Assembly: GCF_009017415.1 (NCBI RefSeq)
Contig: NC_092407.1
Coordinates: 4,650,001 to 4,714,000 of the forward strand
DNA length: 64,000 bases
Direction of reading: 5' to 3'
DNA from: Aspergillus flavus
Lineage: Eukaryota > Ascomycota > Eurotiomycetes > Eurotiales > Aspergillaceae
Numbering within the stretch: the stretch's first letter is position 1; each line of letters starts with the position of its first letter. The notes below the pieces were generated by a model that saw only the letters and a list, made by a program, of their open reading frames with translations, had not been told where the DNA came from and searched no databases. Shown one piece after another: positions 36,567 through 47,691 of the stretch. The position numbers were made by a program, and so were the translations under genes.

Positions 36567-36595
36567 ACATACATACCGGTCACGGGTATGTATGT
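36567..36595. repeat. Perfect inverted repeat, 11-bp arms with 7-nt loop
   Basis: The arms are ACATACATACC (36567-36577) and GGTATGTATGT (36585-36595), separated by GGTCACG. A TACTAGTACTACTAGTACTC block lies just upstream (about 36519-36537). It lies 1.6 kb upstream of the ORF at 38237, in its promoter or distal leader. It could be a cruciform, an RNA hairpin or a dimeric factor site. Confidence 0.7.
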
Positions 36596-38236
36596 CTACT
36601 TCGCCCATCAGAACGGGTAATAAATCTCAGTCAAAAAGTCGATCAGGCATCAATCGCACAAGTGGATTTCGGAGGGTCTCCACTCCCTCTCCACTTTCCG
36701 TTCCGACTTTCTTTCTTCTTCCATTTGCTCAACAGTTCATTAGAAAGTCTCACCCTACAGATAATAATCTTAATCTATTATTATTATCATTATTACTATG
36801 GTGGTTTGGACTGTGGGTTGATTGATCGTTTTTCTTAATCTTTGACAGATCAATCTGTTCTTTGAATAAAAACGAAATAGAAATTCAAATCAAATCGAAC
36901 GAAGAAAAAAAAGACAAACAAGAAATGATTTTTTCCAAATAAAACCACGAAGGCAAAATCCGTAATGATCACAATTTCCCTCAGAGAGATTCCGATCCAG
37001 GACAAAACCTGGTGTTGACATCGCCATTTTCTGTGATTTTTAATTTGAATTTCTTTACAATTTCTTCCGGTGGTCACGACCCCCGAACTTAAAACCATCG
37101 CCTTTCGTCCCTTTTCATGTGTCGATCGCCCACTCTTTTTCTTCCTCGACTTGTTGCTTTCGCTCCTATCAGTCCGTTCGTCTGTTCCATTGTAGTGTGG
37201 TTGACTGCTTGATTGATTCTGAACCCAATACTGTATCTGGATTGGGTCATCCAATCTCTCAGAGTTGTTTTCTTTTCCTACTAGTCCCAAGTGTTTGTTT
37301 TCTCTGCTCCCCGATTTTAAATTTTCCATCGAGCCTGGTTTGTCTGTGTCTTTTATCTCCCAATCCCCACTATTAACCCCACCTTGTCGTGCCCTTCGTC
37401 AGGCGCAGAAGCACTCCTCCATTCATCATTCATTGTCTTTCATCCTTCACCAACCAGACCCTCGCCGGTGTCACTTCTTCCCTTTTCTGCATTTACGTAC
37501 TGCAGCCCCGTCCGCTTCTCGTCTCTCACTCCTCCACTCACCGTCTGCCAGAGCGACGCTGCAGCGCGCTTTTCTCCTCTTGACTCCTCTTCGCTCTTCC
37601 TCTCTTTTTCCATTCTTTGACCCACGCACGCCGTCTTCATCCACTCTCCATCCGACTGCCACCATTTCCACCACCCATAGTGTTCCTACCAAATTAGCTT
37701 AACAGCCGACGCTTACTAGTGGTTTTTTCTTCCCTGTCGATTTTTTTTTTCGATGGATACATTGCATGCGAAGGACGACTGCCACATCGCACCCACTGCT
37801 CATCGTTGACATACAGCAATTTAGACGCGCCGCCATCGAACTATTACTTGATTGATCTGCAGGCTCTGCTCCATCTCTGACACTATCACAGAGAAAGTGG
37901 GTTACCGGTAGAGCGACCTAATTGGGGAGGGAGAAGTATCGCAGGGAAGAGAGGGACCGAGAAAAACGATAGGCGAAAAACAGAAGCGACTGAACAGGCA
38001 CCCAACAAGAGAGAAAAAAAAAAAAAATCGAAAAAAAGAGGTGGGAAGCGACTAAAAATATTATTGAGTCATTCGGATGAGCAGCAGCACCGGTGGCTAC
38101 TATACCTAATCTACAAGCGAAGCCCTGTTGGATCACCACGTTTCACGTCATCCACACTGCACCTTTCCCAAACCAGCCCCCCTTCCCCCCTCACCCCCTT
38201 TAGGGTCCCAACCTGGGCCTTGGCTGTCCAGGAGTC
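36596..38236 (+). promoter_or_regulatory. Promoter and probable long pyrimidine-rich 5' leader with upstream ORFs
   Basis: From about 37120 to 37700 the plus strand is markedly C/T-rich, typical of Aspergillus core promoters and leaders. Long frames here (37265-37702 and antisense 36850-37329) are low-complexity by-products. Short upstream ORFs are present, for example ATG at 37753 to TGA at 37809 (18 codons) and ATG at 37117 (31 codons). They would be in the mRNA if transcription begins in the C/T-rich tract. The extent of the leader is an inference. Confidence 0.45.
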
Positions 38237-40153
38237 ATGACTGGAAAAGTTCCTCATGCTGCTTTCTGTGAGGAATACGACGAAGACGCTCATGTTATCA
38301 TCCCGGACACCCGTCAAGTCGCCAATCTCGCTGCTAAACGTTCAAAACTGGACCTGAGATCAGCTGGCGAAGCCCTAGTTGACATCGCAAGCGATTCTGG
38401 CTACTCTAGTCGCACAGCCGCCACCGTGAACAGCACCCAATCTGGCCCGTCGGGCCGGAAAGACCCTGTCCCTCTTAAAATTGACACGACGCCCAAGAGG
38501 GCCGAACTTGAACGTGTTCGCTCCCACCGCAAAGACCGTCCAAAAGAACGACCTACTCGCCCTTCCTGGGACGAGAAAATGCAAGTTGGCACCTATCCTG
38601 CTGTGAGCCATCATCACGCCTCCATGCAGCGGTCGCCGTCGCGGTCCCGCAGACGGGAAAATTCCCAGATGCGGCACTTCCCTGGCACCTGTTGGGAGTG
38701 TGATCAAGGCTTGTATCATGGTTCGACCCCCGTTGAACCGCGAGCCATCGAGTACCCCTATTATATGTCGCCATCTACTACGTCGTCCGTCCACGACTAT
38801 CCCCCTCCGTCGCCACAAGGTCCGCGGTATGCTCCTTCCGCCGTCCAAGATGTCCATGTCTCCCACAGCAACCGGCCTCGCAGTGGTCGCTCGTACACCT
38901 ATCATACGAACAACAACCGACCGGTGAGCTTTCATGGTATGATTCCTGGGATGGGTGGTGGAGTTATGTACCCTCCCAGCCATATGGGTCGCTACGAACA
39001 TGGACCCCCTCCATCCTCGTCCGCCTACACCAACACGCCAGCCTATGCTCCATCTCCTTATGGCCAACCGTCCCCGTATTTTGCCGCCATGTCCGAGTAT
39101 GGCCCACCCGATCGCCAGGAACGGTCGGCTTCCAGGACGCGGGACCAAGGTAGGCCACGGCGCGGATCCACTTACGGGCCACCCGTCGTCGACTACGATC
39201 CGCCTTCGGCTTATGAGGATGATGAGTCTCTGGATCTCGGGCCGCCCCGCGCACCCCGACCACGGCTTCCCTCCCATTCTTCCCATGACCGAGACGAGGA
39301 TTATTACCGCATGCCGCCCCCGCCGGTGAAGCACAAGCCCGCGCCGCACGTTATCCAGAAAAGGCCAGAACTCCACCGTAAAGCGGTGACTGCGCCATCG
39401 GTTACATCCGATCGCCACCCATCTCGCTCGATGGACCTGTCCGAAATGAGAGATGCTTTGCCAGAGTACAGTTATCGACGGTCATCCCGGGAGACCGTGA
39501 TTCCTGCGCGAACCCGCAGCATTCGAGACAGTCGACGCTCTACATCCTATCATGAGTCTTCGCGCCCTGCACGGGTTGCGGTCGAGAACTCCCGTCGCCG
39601 ACGGCCAACCGTCTATGAGTACGATTACGTTGACGATGATGACGAGGATGAGGAGGAGGACGGTGATGAGATCGAGGAGAAGCAACGGTCGGCCGAGGAG
39701 TACCAGGCGTCTCGTTCCGGCAAAGTAGTGCCAACGCCATTGACGGAGGATGCCCTGTACAAGTCTAAGGCGTCTCGTGCGGAGAGCGACAGCGGAAGCC
39801 AAAAAAGCCGCTCGAACAGCAGCCGTGGTAGCGACGCACGGACCCAAAATGGCAGCGGCAGCGTGGCCAAGCCGGAGGAAGACAACAATATCGTTATGAC
39901 GATGAATGGCGTTACGATGAGCTTTACACAAGAGTCTGTTGGCGGAAAGAAGATCAGTCTCCGAACAGGTGACGCGGGTGCAGTCGAACTGAACATCGAA
40001 GGGAAACGACCAAAGAAGTACCTGACAAGTGGTTCTGACTACACGGGAAGCGTGGCCCAGAGACAGTTAGAAGACCCACGGCGGGCTCGTCCCGACCGAC
40101 GGTCCGATCGCGCGAGTCGGCGGTCGAGTCGGTCAACCTACAGCGGCCGATAA
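38237..40153 (+). CDS. Disordered Pro/Arg/Ser-rich conserved fungal protein, 638 aa
   Basis: An intronless frame starting at the ATG at 38237. The N-terminus, MTGKVPHAAFCEEYDEDAHV, is followed by a helix (RQVANLAAKRSKLDLRSAG). A SDSGYSSRTAATV motif looks like a phosphodegron or kinase site. A short CWECDQGLYH element (residues about 155-165) with two Cys could bind metal or be a conserved docking site. The middle is proline/tyrosine-rich (many YGPP, PPSP and SPYGQPSPY units), then Arg/Ser-rich. An acidic run of Asp/Glu (about 465-485) precedes a conserved block, NNIVMTMNGVTMSFTQESVG. Its composition is like fungal RNA-binding or nuclear scaffold proteins. I do not recognise a domain and assign no function. 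Several long antisense frames are shadows of its GC-rich codons. Confidence 0.78.
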   Translation: MTGKVPHAAFCEEYDEDAHVIIPDTRQVANLAAKRSKLDLRSAGEALVDIASDSGYSSRTAATVNSTQSGPSGRKDPVPLKIDTTPKRAELERVRSHRKDRPKERPTRPSWDEKMQVGTYPAVSHHHASMQRSPSRSRRRENSQMRHFPGTCWECDQGLYHGSTPVEPRAIEYPYYMSPSTTSSVHDYPPPSPQGPRYAPSAVQDVHVSHSNRPRSGRSYTYHTNNNRPVSFHGMIPGMGGGVMYPPSHMGRYEHGPPPSSSAYTNTPAYAPSPYGQPSPYFAAMSEYGPPDRQERSASRTRDQGRPRRGSTYGPPVVDYDPPSAYEDDESLDLGPPRAPRPRLPSHSSHDRDEDYYRMPPPPVKHKPAPHVIQKRPELHRKAVTAPSVTSDRHPSRSMDLSEMRDALPEYSYRRSSRETVIPARTRSIRDSRRSTSYHESSRPARVAVENSRRRRPTVYEYDYVDDDDEDEEEDGDEIEEKQRSAEEYQASRSGKVVPTPLTEDALYKSKASRAESDSGSQKSRSNSSRGSDARTQNGSGSVAKPEEDNNIVMTMNGVTMSFTQESVGGKKISLRTGDAGAVELNIEGKRPKKYLTSGSDYTGSVAQRQLEDPRRARPDRRSDRASRRSSRSTYSGR

Positions 40154-41163
40154 TAGCTTGTCTCTTATGGTATTATGTTTCACTTCCATGCTTGTGAGCT
40201 TTGGTCTTATATTTACTGAGGTCCCACTTGAGAGCGCTGGATAAAGACTCGTTTGCCAAAAGTTTGTCATTTCTCGTTTCTGGGTTGGCCGCCTTTGCTT
40301 GGACCAAAGAAAAGGAAAAACACAAAAAAGACAAGATGCGATAACGCGCGGAAAAGTTCGATGATTCGTTGCTTAAAAGATTCTGGTTGTGGGAGGTATT
40401 CTGGATTCGGTTTTTCTTGCTTTGGTTTGACTTGTTCGGGTATAAATTATAAAGACAAGGGCGGGTTTGAGGCTCTGACCGATCACGTCCATCATGGCGA
40501 CATGATTGTATGATTCTGATGACCTGCATGATTGATGTTTTTTATGTTACGGTACTATGTTGTGATGCTGATGTTGTTGCTATTTGATGTCCTTGATGCC
40601 CTAAGCGTTTGTAACATCTTTTTCTGGAAGCCTCTTGTTTCTTCGTCGGTTTGGTTCTCTGTTGTTAGTTGGAAGAAATGAGTTGTGGCAGAGAGAGGTA
40701 TACCCCATTGTCGTTGTTTCGATCCTGTATCTTGTTGAGCTTAATATCACATGATCTTATGTCGTGTTGTAGTTCTCAGTTTATGTTGATGTTGATGTAC
40801 GCTTCCAACCATGACTTGTCTTATTGATGACCTGTGTTATTTCCTTGGTATCGTTCATATGATAGGCACTTAACTAGTTATGATATGTTTGATCGCATAT
40901 CTAATGGCTCTTACTGTAGCCAGTTTCCTCGCCCCTTCTTTGCTGCGAGCTTGCTCCAGTGAATAAGCGCCGGCTTCCTATGACAGCCGGATGGCTAGTA
41001 CTTATAACAAAGCGTGGGATATTATCTATTACCACCTTCTACGTTGGTGCTCTTTATGAGTTGGTGATGCGTAGTTTGATTCATAGTTAAGATGCCATAT
41101 ATAACTACCTTATGGTTGATCTTGTTAAAACACACATCTTCACTAGAATATAGCTCTAAGGTA
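40154..41163. other. Convergent intergenic region of 1 kb
   Basis: It holds the 3' UTRs of the disordered-protein gene and the M3 peptidase. It is T-rich on the plus strand. No gene-like frame beyond 40173-40529 (antisense, no features) was seen. Confidence 0.55.
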
Positions 41164-43377
41164 TCAAGTTTGACAAAGCTCCTTGTAAAACGCATCTGTC
41201 TGGGGTTCGCGCCCCAAGAAATCAGTCAAAATTGTCAACCCATCCAGGCTCCCTCCCTTCTCAAGGACCGTATATCGGTATCTCCGGCCTTGCAGAGAGT
41301 TCATAGGGTCGGCCTTGAACACGGTATAGAACATATCTGTGGAATAGACCTTTGAACTACATCATAGATATTAGTACAATACAAGTATCAGAAGAATGAA
41401 TCTCACAATAAATAACTGTAATACCCTGCATCATATTCCCCCAGCAAGTGTTGAAAACGTGTTTGACCATGGCCCCAGTCGTCACCCTCCGGGCCATCCA
41501 TCGGTAAAATTTCAGCCAAGAGGCTATTATACTTCGCCGAGATATCTAATTCCTCGATCACGCGATGGTCACCAGTGTCGTGGACTACCATATCAAACAT
41601 AGCAAAATGTACCTGACGTAGATGGAACAGTGCACCGTTGACGTGTTTAGCTCTGAGAAGGCTCTCAATCATCGCATCAGGCATTTGCTCTTGGGGTTGA
41701 AGTTCTCCATCTACTCTCCTTTTCCAGTGATCGAAATACTCCGAAGAAAAATATGAGTAGTGTCTACTTAACGACCGCAATACTGATGGTGTCCAGCACC
41801 AGTTCTCTAACATCTGGCTTGGGGCTTCGCCAAAATCCACTTCTGTCTCTGTACCGTGGAAATGCGAGTAGATGGTCTTTGACACAAGGTCGTGGATTGC
41901 ATGGCCTACTTCGTGGAATAAGGTGACGACTTCGTCGTGTTTTAATAGATAGGGGGCTTTGGAACTAGGTTTGGGGAAGTTGCACACTAATGCTGTGGCG
42001 GGGTATTGGCGTGTGCCGTTTTCTTTGGTGAAGCCCTGCTGGATATCAGTCTTGGTCTAGAAGAGCATGTAGGTTGTAACGAACGGGAATTAGGTTGAAG
42101 TTGGCTGCATTTGCGTATTTACCTTCCCGAAGGAATAGATCCATATAAAGATACCCGATGAAGTCACCGGCCTCGTCGCTGTTCCTGACTCTGAAGATCT
42201 GCACGTCTTCATGCCAGACGAGTGTGTGTCCATGACTTGCTAGCTTGGTCATCTCGGGTGTTTGAAGCTCGGTGAAAGAAAAACCAAATAAAGTCTCGCA
42301 GATCTCCAGCATGCCGGTGATTGTGCTTTGAAGAGGAAAGTATTCCGCAATCTTGTCATGGTGTACCGAGTATTGCTTCTCCAGCATCAATCGATGATAG
42401 TATTGATGATCCCACAGGAAGTACTGGCCATGGAATGTTTCTCCCTGGGACTCAAGATCGGCCTTCTTGAGCTGTTTTAGCTTCTCGACTTCTCTCTTAC
42501 CGTTATCTATCAGTCGAGCATGTAAATCACCGAGAAAAGAAGTCACAGTTTCCGGACACTTCGCCATCTTATCCTCAATCCGCAAAGCAGCATGACTAGG
42601 ATACCCAAGTAGACGAGCCGCTTCATTACGAAGTAGTATAGCCTCCCTGAACAAGGACACATTCTGTTCACACTTATTCTCGTTAGCGATGTAAAGGCGT
42701 CTCCGTGTCTCACTGTCCTTCGCATATCTCAGCGTTTGAAAGAGGTCTGAATCATTGAATGTGACTCGGAGCTTGGGGTCTCCTGCTTCGCTTCTCATTA
42801 ACGTGGATAGAAATTCACTTGGTAATCCATCCAACTCCCCAGCTGTAAACCAGATGCCCGTATTATTCGCCTCGGCCAAGTTCTTCTGAAACTCACCCTT
42901 AATCCAACCAAGTCGTGACTGGATCTCCCGAAACCGATATCTCTGGTAACCAGCTGACAATCTCAACCCATGACGAACGAAGCCCAGATATATCTTCTTC
43001 AACAGACGATGGGATTCTGTATCTAAATCTTCATTCTGGTGAAAGACAGCGTCCACCAGCGCAAATAAACCGTCATCCATCGTCGTCTCGAGCTTGTAGC
43101 TATCTAGCAGGCTCCGGGCCTCGGTGGAGGCACTCCGCAGTTCGGGGTCAGTCGAAACCGCTCTGTAGAAAACAAGGATATGGGTCTTGGAAGCCAGATT
43201 GTTGTCGATGTGAGCCAGTGGGAGAATGACGTTGTTGAAAGTTGCGGTCTTGGGCTGTGTATTTCTTTTGATTTGGTTATGGGTCTCGCGGGCATGTTGG
43301 ATTAGGTGTTTCGTGTTTTGGATGAGTGACTCTGGGGTTGCAGTGAATGTTGGTGGTTGCTGCTTTGGGCTGGTCAT
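41164..43377 (-). CDS. M3-family zinc metallo-oligopeptidase (thimet/saccharolysin-like), 704 aa, 3 exons
   Basis: Exons on the minus strand are 43377-42085, 42035-41407 and 41356-41164 (1293 + 629 + 193 = 2115 nt). Both introns (49 and 50 bp) have GT-AG ends in matching phase. The active-site motif HEVGHAIH (HExxH, about residues 472-479) is followed by VDFGEAPSQMLENW, which supplies the Glu zinc ligand. The flanks ALVCNFPKP and YLYMDLFLREGKYANAANFN are typical of M3A peptidases. The C-terminal exon holds VYSTDMFYTVFKADP and GGSLDGLTILTDFLGREP, also family hallmarks. These cytosolic enzymes cleave short peptides of up to about 20 residues. No presequence is visible, favouring cytosol over mitochondria. 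The length fits the family (about 680-720). It is intact. Confidence 0.95.
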
Positions 43378-44028
43378 TTTTGATGAGTTCGGGGTTTCTT
43401 CCCGATTTTGTTTGATACCGGGGGATTGGAATAATTGACATTGTTATAATACTTCCTCGTATGCGACAGGCAAGACAAGCCGCCACGCATCTCACCTAAA
43501 GAGGTAGGCGGATCGGATTCGCAATATCATCCTTGTATAGTCATCATCATCATCATCCCGGACTCCTTCAATTCCTAATACGATCAGCCCCTTTACCTTA
43601 ATGAGAGCGTCTTAGTGACTAGGCTATTCCCAATGTCAGATGAACATCTCACCTGCCCTACGTATTTCGGGTTGCATTTTGACCACACTATCGCGCGCTT
43701 TGATGGTAACCCTTATCAAACGCCGGTACCATTGCCAAGCATAGCTAAGCCTTAGATACGCAGCTTAGGGCTTATGGAGGGTCCCAGGACTTCCTCCCAG
43801 CCAGTCAGCTGCTGGTGCGCCTATTGTTTAACTTTCTTTGTTGTGGTGATAATGAAGACCCTTGTTAATCTGACTATCGCATAGCCCAACTGTCCCGGGG
43901 CGAGGAAGTGAGAGCTTTTTCCAGTCTGACGCATATATAGCCGATTGATGATCCATCGCTACTGTTTGTCTGGATCACTACCAAATCTACCTTGAGAGCC
44001 TTCTTTATCCCTGTCAATTCTCGCCAGC
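43378..44028. promoter_or_regulatory. Divergent promoter between M3 peptidase and methyltransferase
   Basis: The 651 bp between the two start codons include a TATATAG box at 43934-43940, about 90 bp upstream of the methyltransferase ATG. A short (CAT)n tract lies at 43541-43557. No other features are visible. Confidence 0.55.
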
Positions 44029-44940
44029 ATGCATGGGTTAGGCTCCTCACCTACCTCTCCAGCTAGCTTCCGCCTTGCCGATGGCCTTGGATATGGTCTG
44101 CAGCAGAACCACCGCTCCGTCATCCGCCTAAACTTGCAACACTTTCTCTGGCGTGAAGTATTTGGCTTTCACATCCACCCCTCGGTCCACCTTCCCCCTT
44201 CGGACAAGTCTACCGAGCCCTCTGACCATCCTGCCATTGCCGACGTTGCTACAGGCACTGCTTTGTGGTTGATTGACGTATCCAGGGACTTTCCACACAG
44301 CCGGCTGGATGGGCTAGATGTTGACCTCACTCAAGCCCCTCATCCTGGATGGCTGCCCTCTAACATTACCCTGCAGCATTGGGATGTCTTCACAAACGTG
44401 CCCGCGAGCCTCGAGTGCCAATATGATCTTGTGCACGTTCGATTGCTTGTCTTGGTGCTCTCGGGCGTAGACCCAATGCCTGTGATCCGGCGACTGTTTC
44501 AGTTAGTCAGACCTGGCGGCTACATTCAGTGGGATGAGCTGGACTGTGTGAACATGAAGATCAAGAAGGTGAACCCGTCTGTGGAGGCGCCTGCGCTTGA
44601 GGAAATCCGCATTGCCTCCCACGCCAATGGACGGCATGACTGGGTGTTGGACTTGCCGCGCCTGCTCAACGAGGCAGGATTCCAGGATGCAAAATTAGAC
44701 TACTATGATGAGGGGCCAGAGTTGGTCCGGGCCTTCAATGACCAACATTTGTTGACTATGGAGGAGTTCGCGTCCAAGTTGATGCAAAATGGCAGGGCAG
44801 AGGCGGCTGCGAGCTTTGTGAAACTCATTCAGGCTGGGTACCAGGAGTGTGTGAACGGAGCTTCGTTGTCCATCCCTCGGGTGGTTGTGGTGGCGAAGCG
44901 CCCCGGCTCGGCTGGAATCCCACCCGCTAGACAAGGATAA
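44029..44940 (+). CDS. SAM-dependent methyltransferase (LaeA-like class I), 303 aa
   Basis: An intronless frame from ATG to TAA. The class I Rossmann fold is shown by motif I, IADVATGTALWLIDVSRDF (residues about 70-88), an acidic strand-2 end LDGLDVDLTQAP, a motif IV region YDLVHVRLLVLVLSG, and RPGGYIQWDELDCVN. Together these are the arrangement seen in the fungal LaeA-like/UMTA family found around secondary-metabolite loci. The acceptor substrate is unknown, and the first motif has ATGTAL rather than GxGxG, as is common in this family. A TATATAG box lies 90 bp upstream. Nothing adjacent is a biosynthetic backbone gene, so a link to a cluster is not shown. No truncation is apparent. Confidence 0.85.
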   Translation: MHGLGSSPTSPASFRLADGLGYGLQQNHRSVIRLNLQHFLWREVFGFHIHPSVHLPPSDKSTEPSDHPAIADVATGTALWLIDVSRDFPHSRLDGLDVDLTQAPHPGWLPSNITLQHWDVFTNVPASLECQYDLVHVRLLVLVLSGVDPMPVIRRLFQLVRPGGYIQWDELDCVNMKIKKVNPSVEAPALEEIRIASHANGRHDWVLDLPRLLNEAGFQDAKLDYYDEGPELVRAFNDQHLLTMEEFASKLMQNGRAEAAASFVKLIQAGYQECVNGASLSIPRVVVVAKRPGSAGIPPARQG

Positions 44941-47691
44941 TAGTGCCATTACTGGACAGGTTCCGGATAGCGATTGGTAGAATTGATAAGAATCCTTGTA
45001 CTGCTATCTTCTTTGTTTCTTTTGATTTATTAGCACGCATTTGTTGCTGCGTATCAACCATCCTGCTTAGTGCAAGTTTAGGGTAGTGGTCGTGATAAGC
45101 CCTCTAGTTGGCTACTTGCACAATGGTGTCGCCTCAACCCTTAAAAGAGAATTTCGCTTCGTTATGCAAGGTAGAAGTGCCCTTACTTGTCTGGTTAGTT
45201 CTTCCCAACATATATGTTACGCAAAAGTATTCCCCGGAATCATGAAGGACAATGACTTGAAAATAACAACATGCGATGGGGTAAGTTGTCCTTCTCCTCA
45301 CCTGCCTGAGCAAGAAAACTATCATGGCCCTTCACAGTCCCTGGAGAAGCCCGGGGATCTACAAGCTGGCTACGTCGGCGAAAGTGGTCAATAGTGATCT
45401 GCGTCGCTGTGATGTATATATTGGCGTCAGTACATCCTCTAAAGCTCACCCTCGTTCGACCCTTAGGCACTACATATACTTCTGTACTCGACACTGAATT
45501 TATATAATTCAGAGTTGAAGCATGTATGGTATAATACTATCCTGCTCCCACGACTAATGTTGCTCGGGGAACGGATGCTATAAATACAACAGGCCATTTG
45601 GTGTTTTTTCGCCTGTGGCTAGAATATGTATCGTTTCTCTGACGAAAGACTTCAGGGTTTCGATTATATTTGAATCGTAAACTTCCTGGCAATACCAACG
45701 GTCAGTAAGGGGATGTTTAAAGGAACACCAGTGAAACGTCAGAAAAGGATCACACCAACTGTTCCCGGACATCTAACGTTTCCCCCCTCCCATGGGCACC
45801 ACCCCTGGTTGATATGGAGCCGGTGGATCGGAAGGTTGTTGTTCCGCTAACCCTTGTCGATCGTGCTGTATTTGCTAACCCGGTGCATTGAATCATGCGA
45901 CCCTATGCTTTCCGATCATCTATATCTACCCCACCTCTGAGATTATTCTGACGTCCACTCTTCTTCAAGGGTGCTGTCATGTAACTGAAACGGTCTGTCG
46001 CGTGGTGGAGACAGCTCCATGCAAGAAAGGTTGTGTGGAGCGGTGTGCATTTGTGACGAGTAAAGCTGTAGTACAGCACAGCTAGCCTAATGGCCGCAGA
46101 ATATTGGCGTACTACGTAACCCCAGGCCGGAATCAAGAGGGTTTCTGCGTAGAGTAGTAATGAGCTGGAGAAGTGGGACATTTGTGTCCAGTGGATGAGT
46201 AACCATCTGCTCTGGCTGACAGATCCCTTGCACGTGAGTGGCCAACCTCAGGGGATTACTGTATGACTGAGCTCATGAGCAGAAATGGAACCGCATATTG
46301 GATAGTAAACTACACAAGTGATTACACATATGCCAATACAATGGTATAACCTATATAAACTCGTTCCGTTAAAGAGTTTTAGCATGTTTAAGTCGCACAA
46401 CACTTAACCCTGAGGCCAGGTCTGGCCCAACGGCTGGCATGAGACCCCCAACAGGACTAAACCCCTGAATCGGACGAGTTAGGTAGTTATCAGTCGGTAG
46501 AATGTCCTTAACCTTTTTTCCTTGTTCAAGACGGGGACTTCTGCCTCGCCGAAAAAGCACTATCTTCAACATGGTCCGTTGTATTTCGACCATGGAGGAA
46601 ACGATGGCTATGTCGTATCGGTATTCTGAATTGTATATGAAGACGTGTATATAATCGCTTGGAAGGGCTCCGCTTTGCGTATATTCGAGAGACCTGTGGC
46701 TAACGGTGGAATTTCACCATGTCGATGGCGAGAGTGTGGGTGTAGTAGGACAGAACTCCTTCACGTCAGCTGTTTCCTGGTATATTGGAGTGGTGCTTAC
46801 TGGCTAGCCGTTTCTGTCATAGCGGTATTCTAATAGTTGACAAGATATTTACATGTTTCAGTGGGTGAGTTCTGCTGTGCATGACAAGATACCCTTGGAA
46901 ATGACTGATTGGTGTAGGCCGTTTTTCAAAAACATGGAAGAGAATGTGAAGGATTGGTGGCAGCTGAAATGGTTCAGCTACGCCTTCAGTGTGAATCCGC
47001 CCAAAGCCAGTAGGGAACGTGACGGTTTGTGACGAACGGGACCGTTGGCAAATCTAAACCTATCCAGGCAAAACGTCAAGGTAAAACGAGCTGAACGAAC
47101 AGGGACCGTGCACTAGCTTTTCCTCTGATTTTTCGGGCGAGATGATCGCTGACGAAAAGGCCAATCCAGCCCTCAACTGGAATGTTATTAAGTTGCAATG
47201 CCAATAAAGGACAAGTTTTTTCTCGCGCGAATCGGGGACCTTCCCACAAAGATAAAATTTTCCTTCCGGGAAAACAGTCCTGGTACCATGGGACTGAGAT
47301 CGGAAGGAAGGTGAAGAACGGCGTTCATCCACTTTTTCCCACCCTCGGGGATCATCCTGGTTGTTCGGGCCCACTGATCGGCAGCCTGAGGCTCCTAGTG
47401 CTCTCCAGTACTACTAGTATTAGCAAAATCACTCCTGCAAATGCGACGCTGACGGTCCTAACAATAGTCCGTCCACGAGTCGGCGACTTTTCTTTTTCCC
47501 ACCCCCGCCAGGTTAGATACATGACTGCACCTGACTCGCTTCTCGTTGGACACCGACAGGGATCCCGTCGCGGGTTGCCAACGCTCTAAAAATCCAACTT
47601 CTTATAAATCTACCCAGCCTTGTCCACAATCAGTTCATGCACTTCGTTTCTGTGGTAAAACTGGACATTTCAATCACGGCCGTTATTCACC
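44941..47691. other. Gene-free interval of about 2.75 kb
   Basis: Frames at 45086-45394, 45888-46085 (Cys-rich by chance), 46369-46593, 47060-47374 and 47182-47589 lack family features or proper starts. I see no repeats or mobile-element motifs. The last 200-300 bp carry the ABC-transporter promoter. Confidence 0.5.

Noticed and set aside
37265..37702. Open frame of 145 codons in the C/T-rich region
   Set aside because: Its composition is dominated by Ser, Leu, Pro and Phe from the pyrimidine tract. It has no family features and is better explained as a leader sequence.
38375..39418. Long antisense frame of 347 codons opposite the disordered-protein gene
   Set aside because: It is a by-product of the sense gene's codon bias: it lies entirely inside it, is Arg/Gly/Val-rich and has no domain features.
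45888..46085. Cys-rich 65-codon frame resembling a small secreted protein
   Set aside because: It has no signal peptide, no promoter element, and the cysteine pattern is irregular. It is probably chance.
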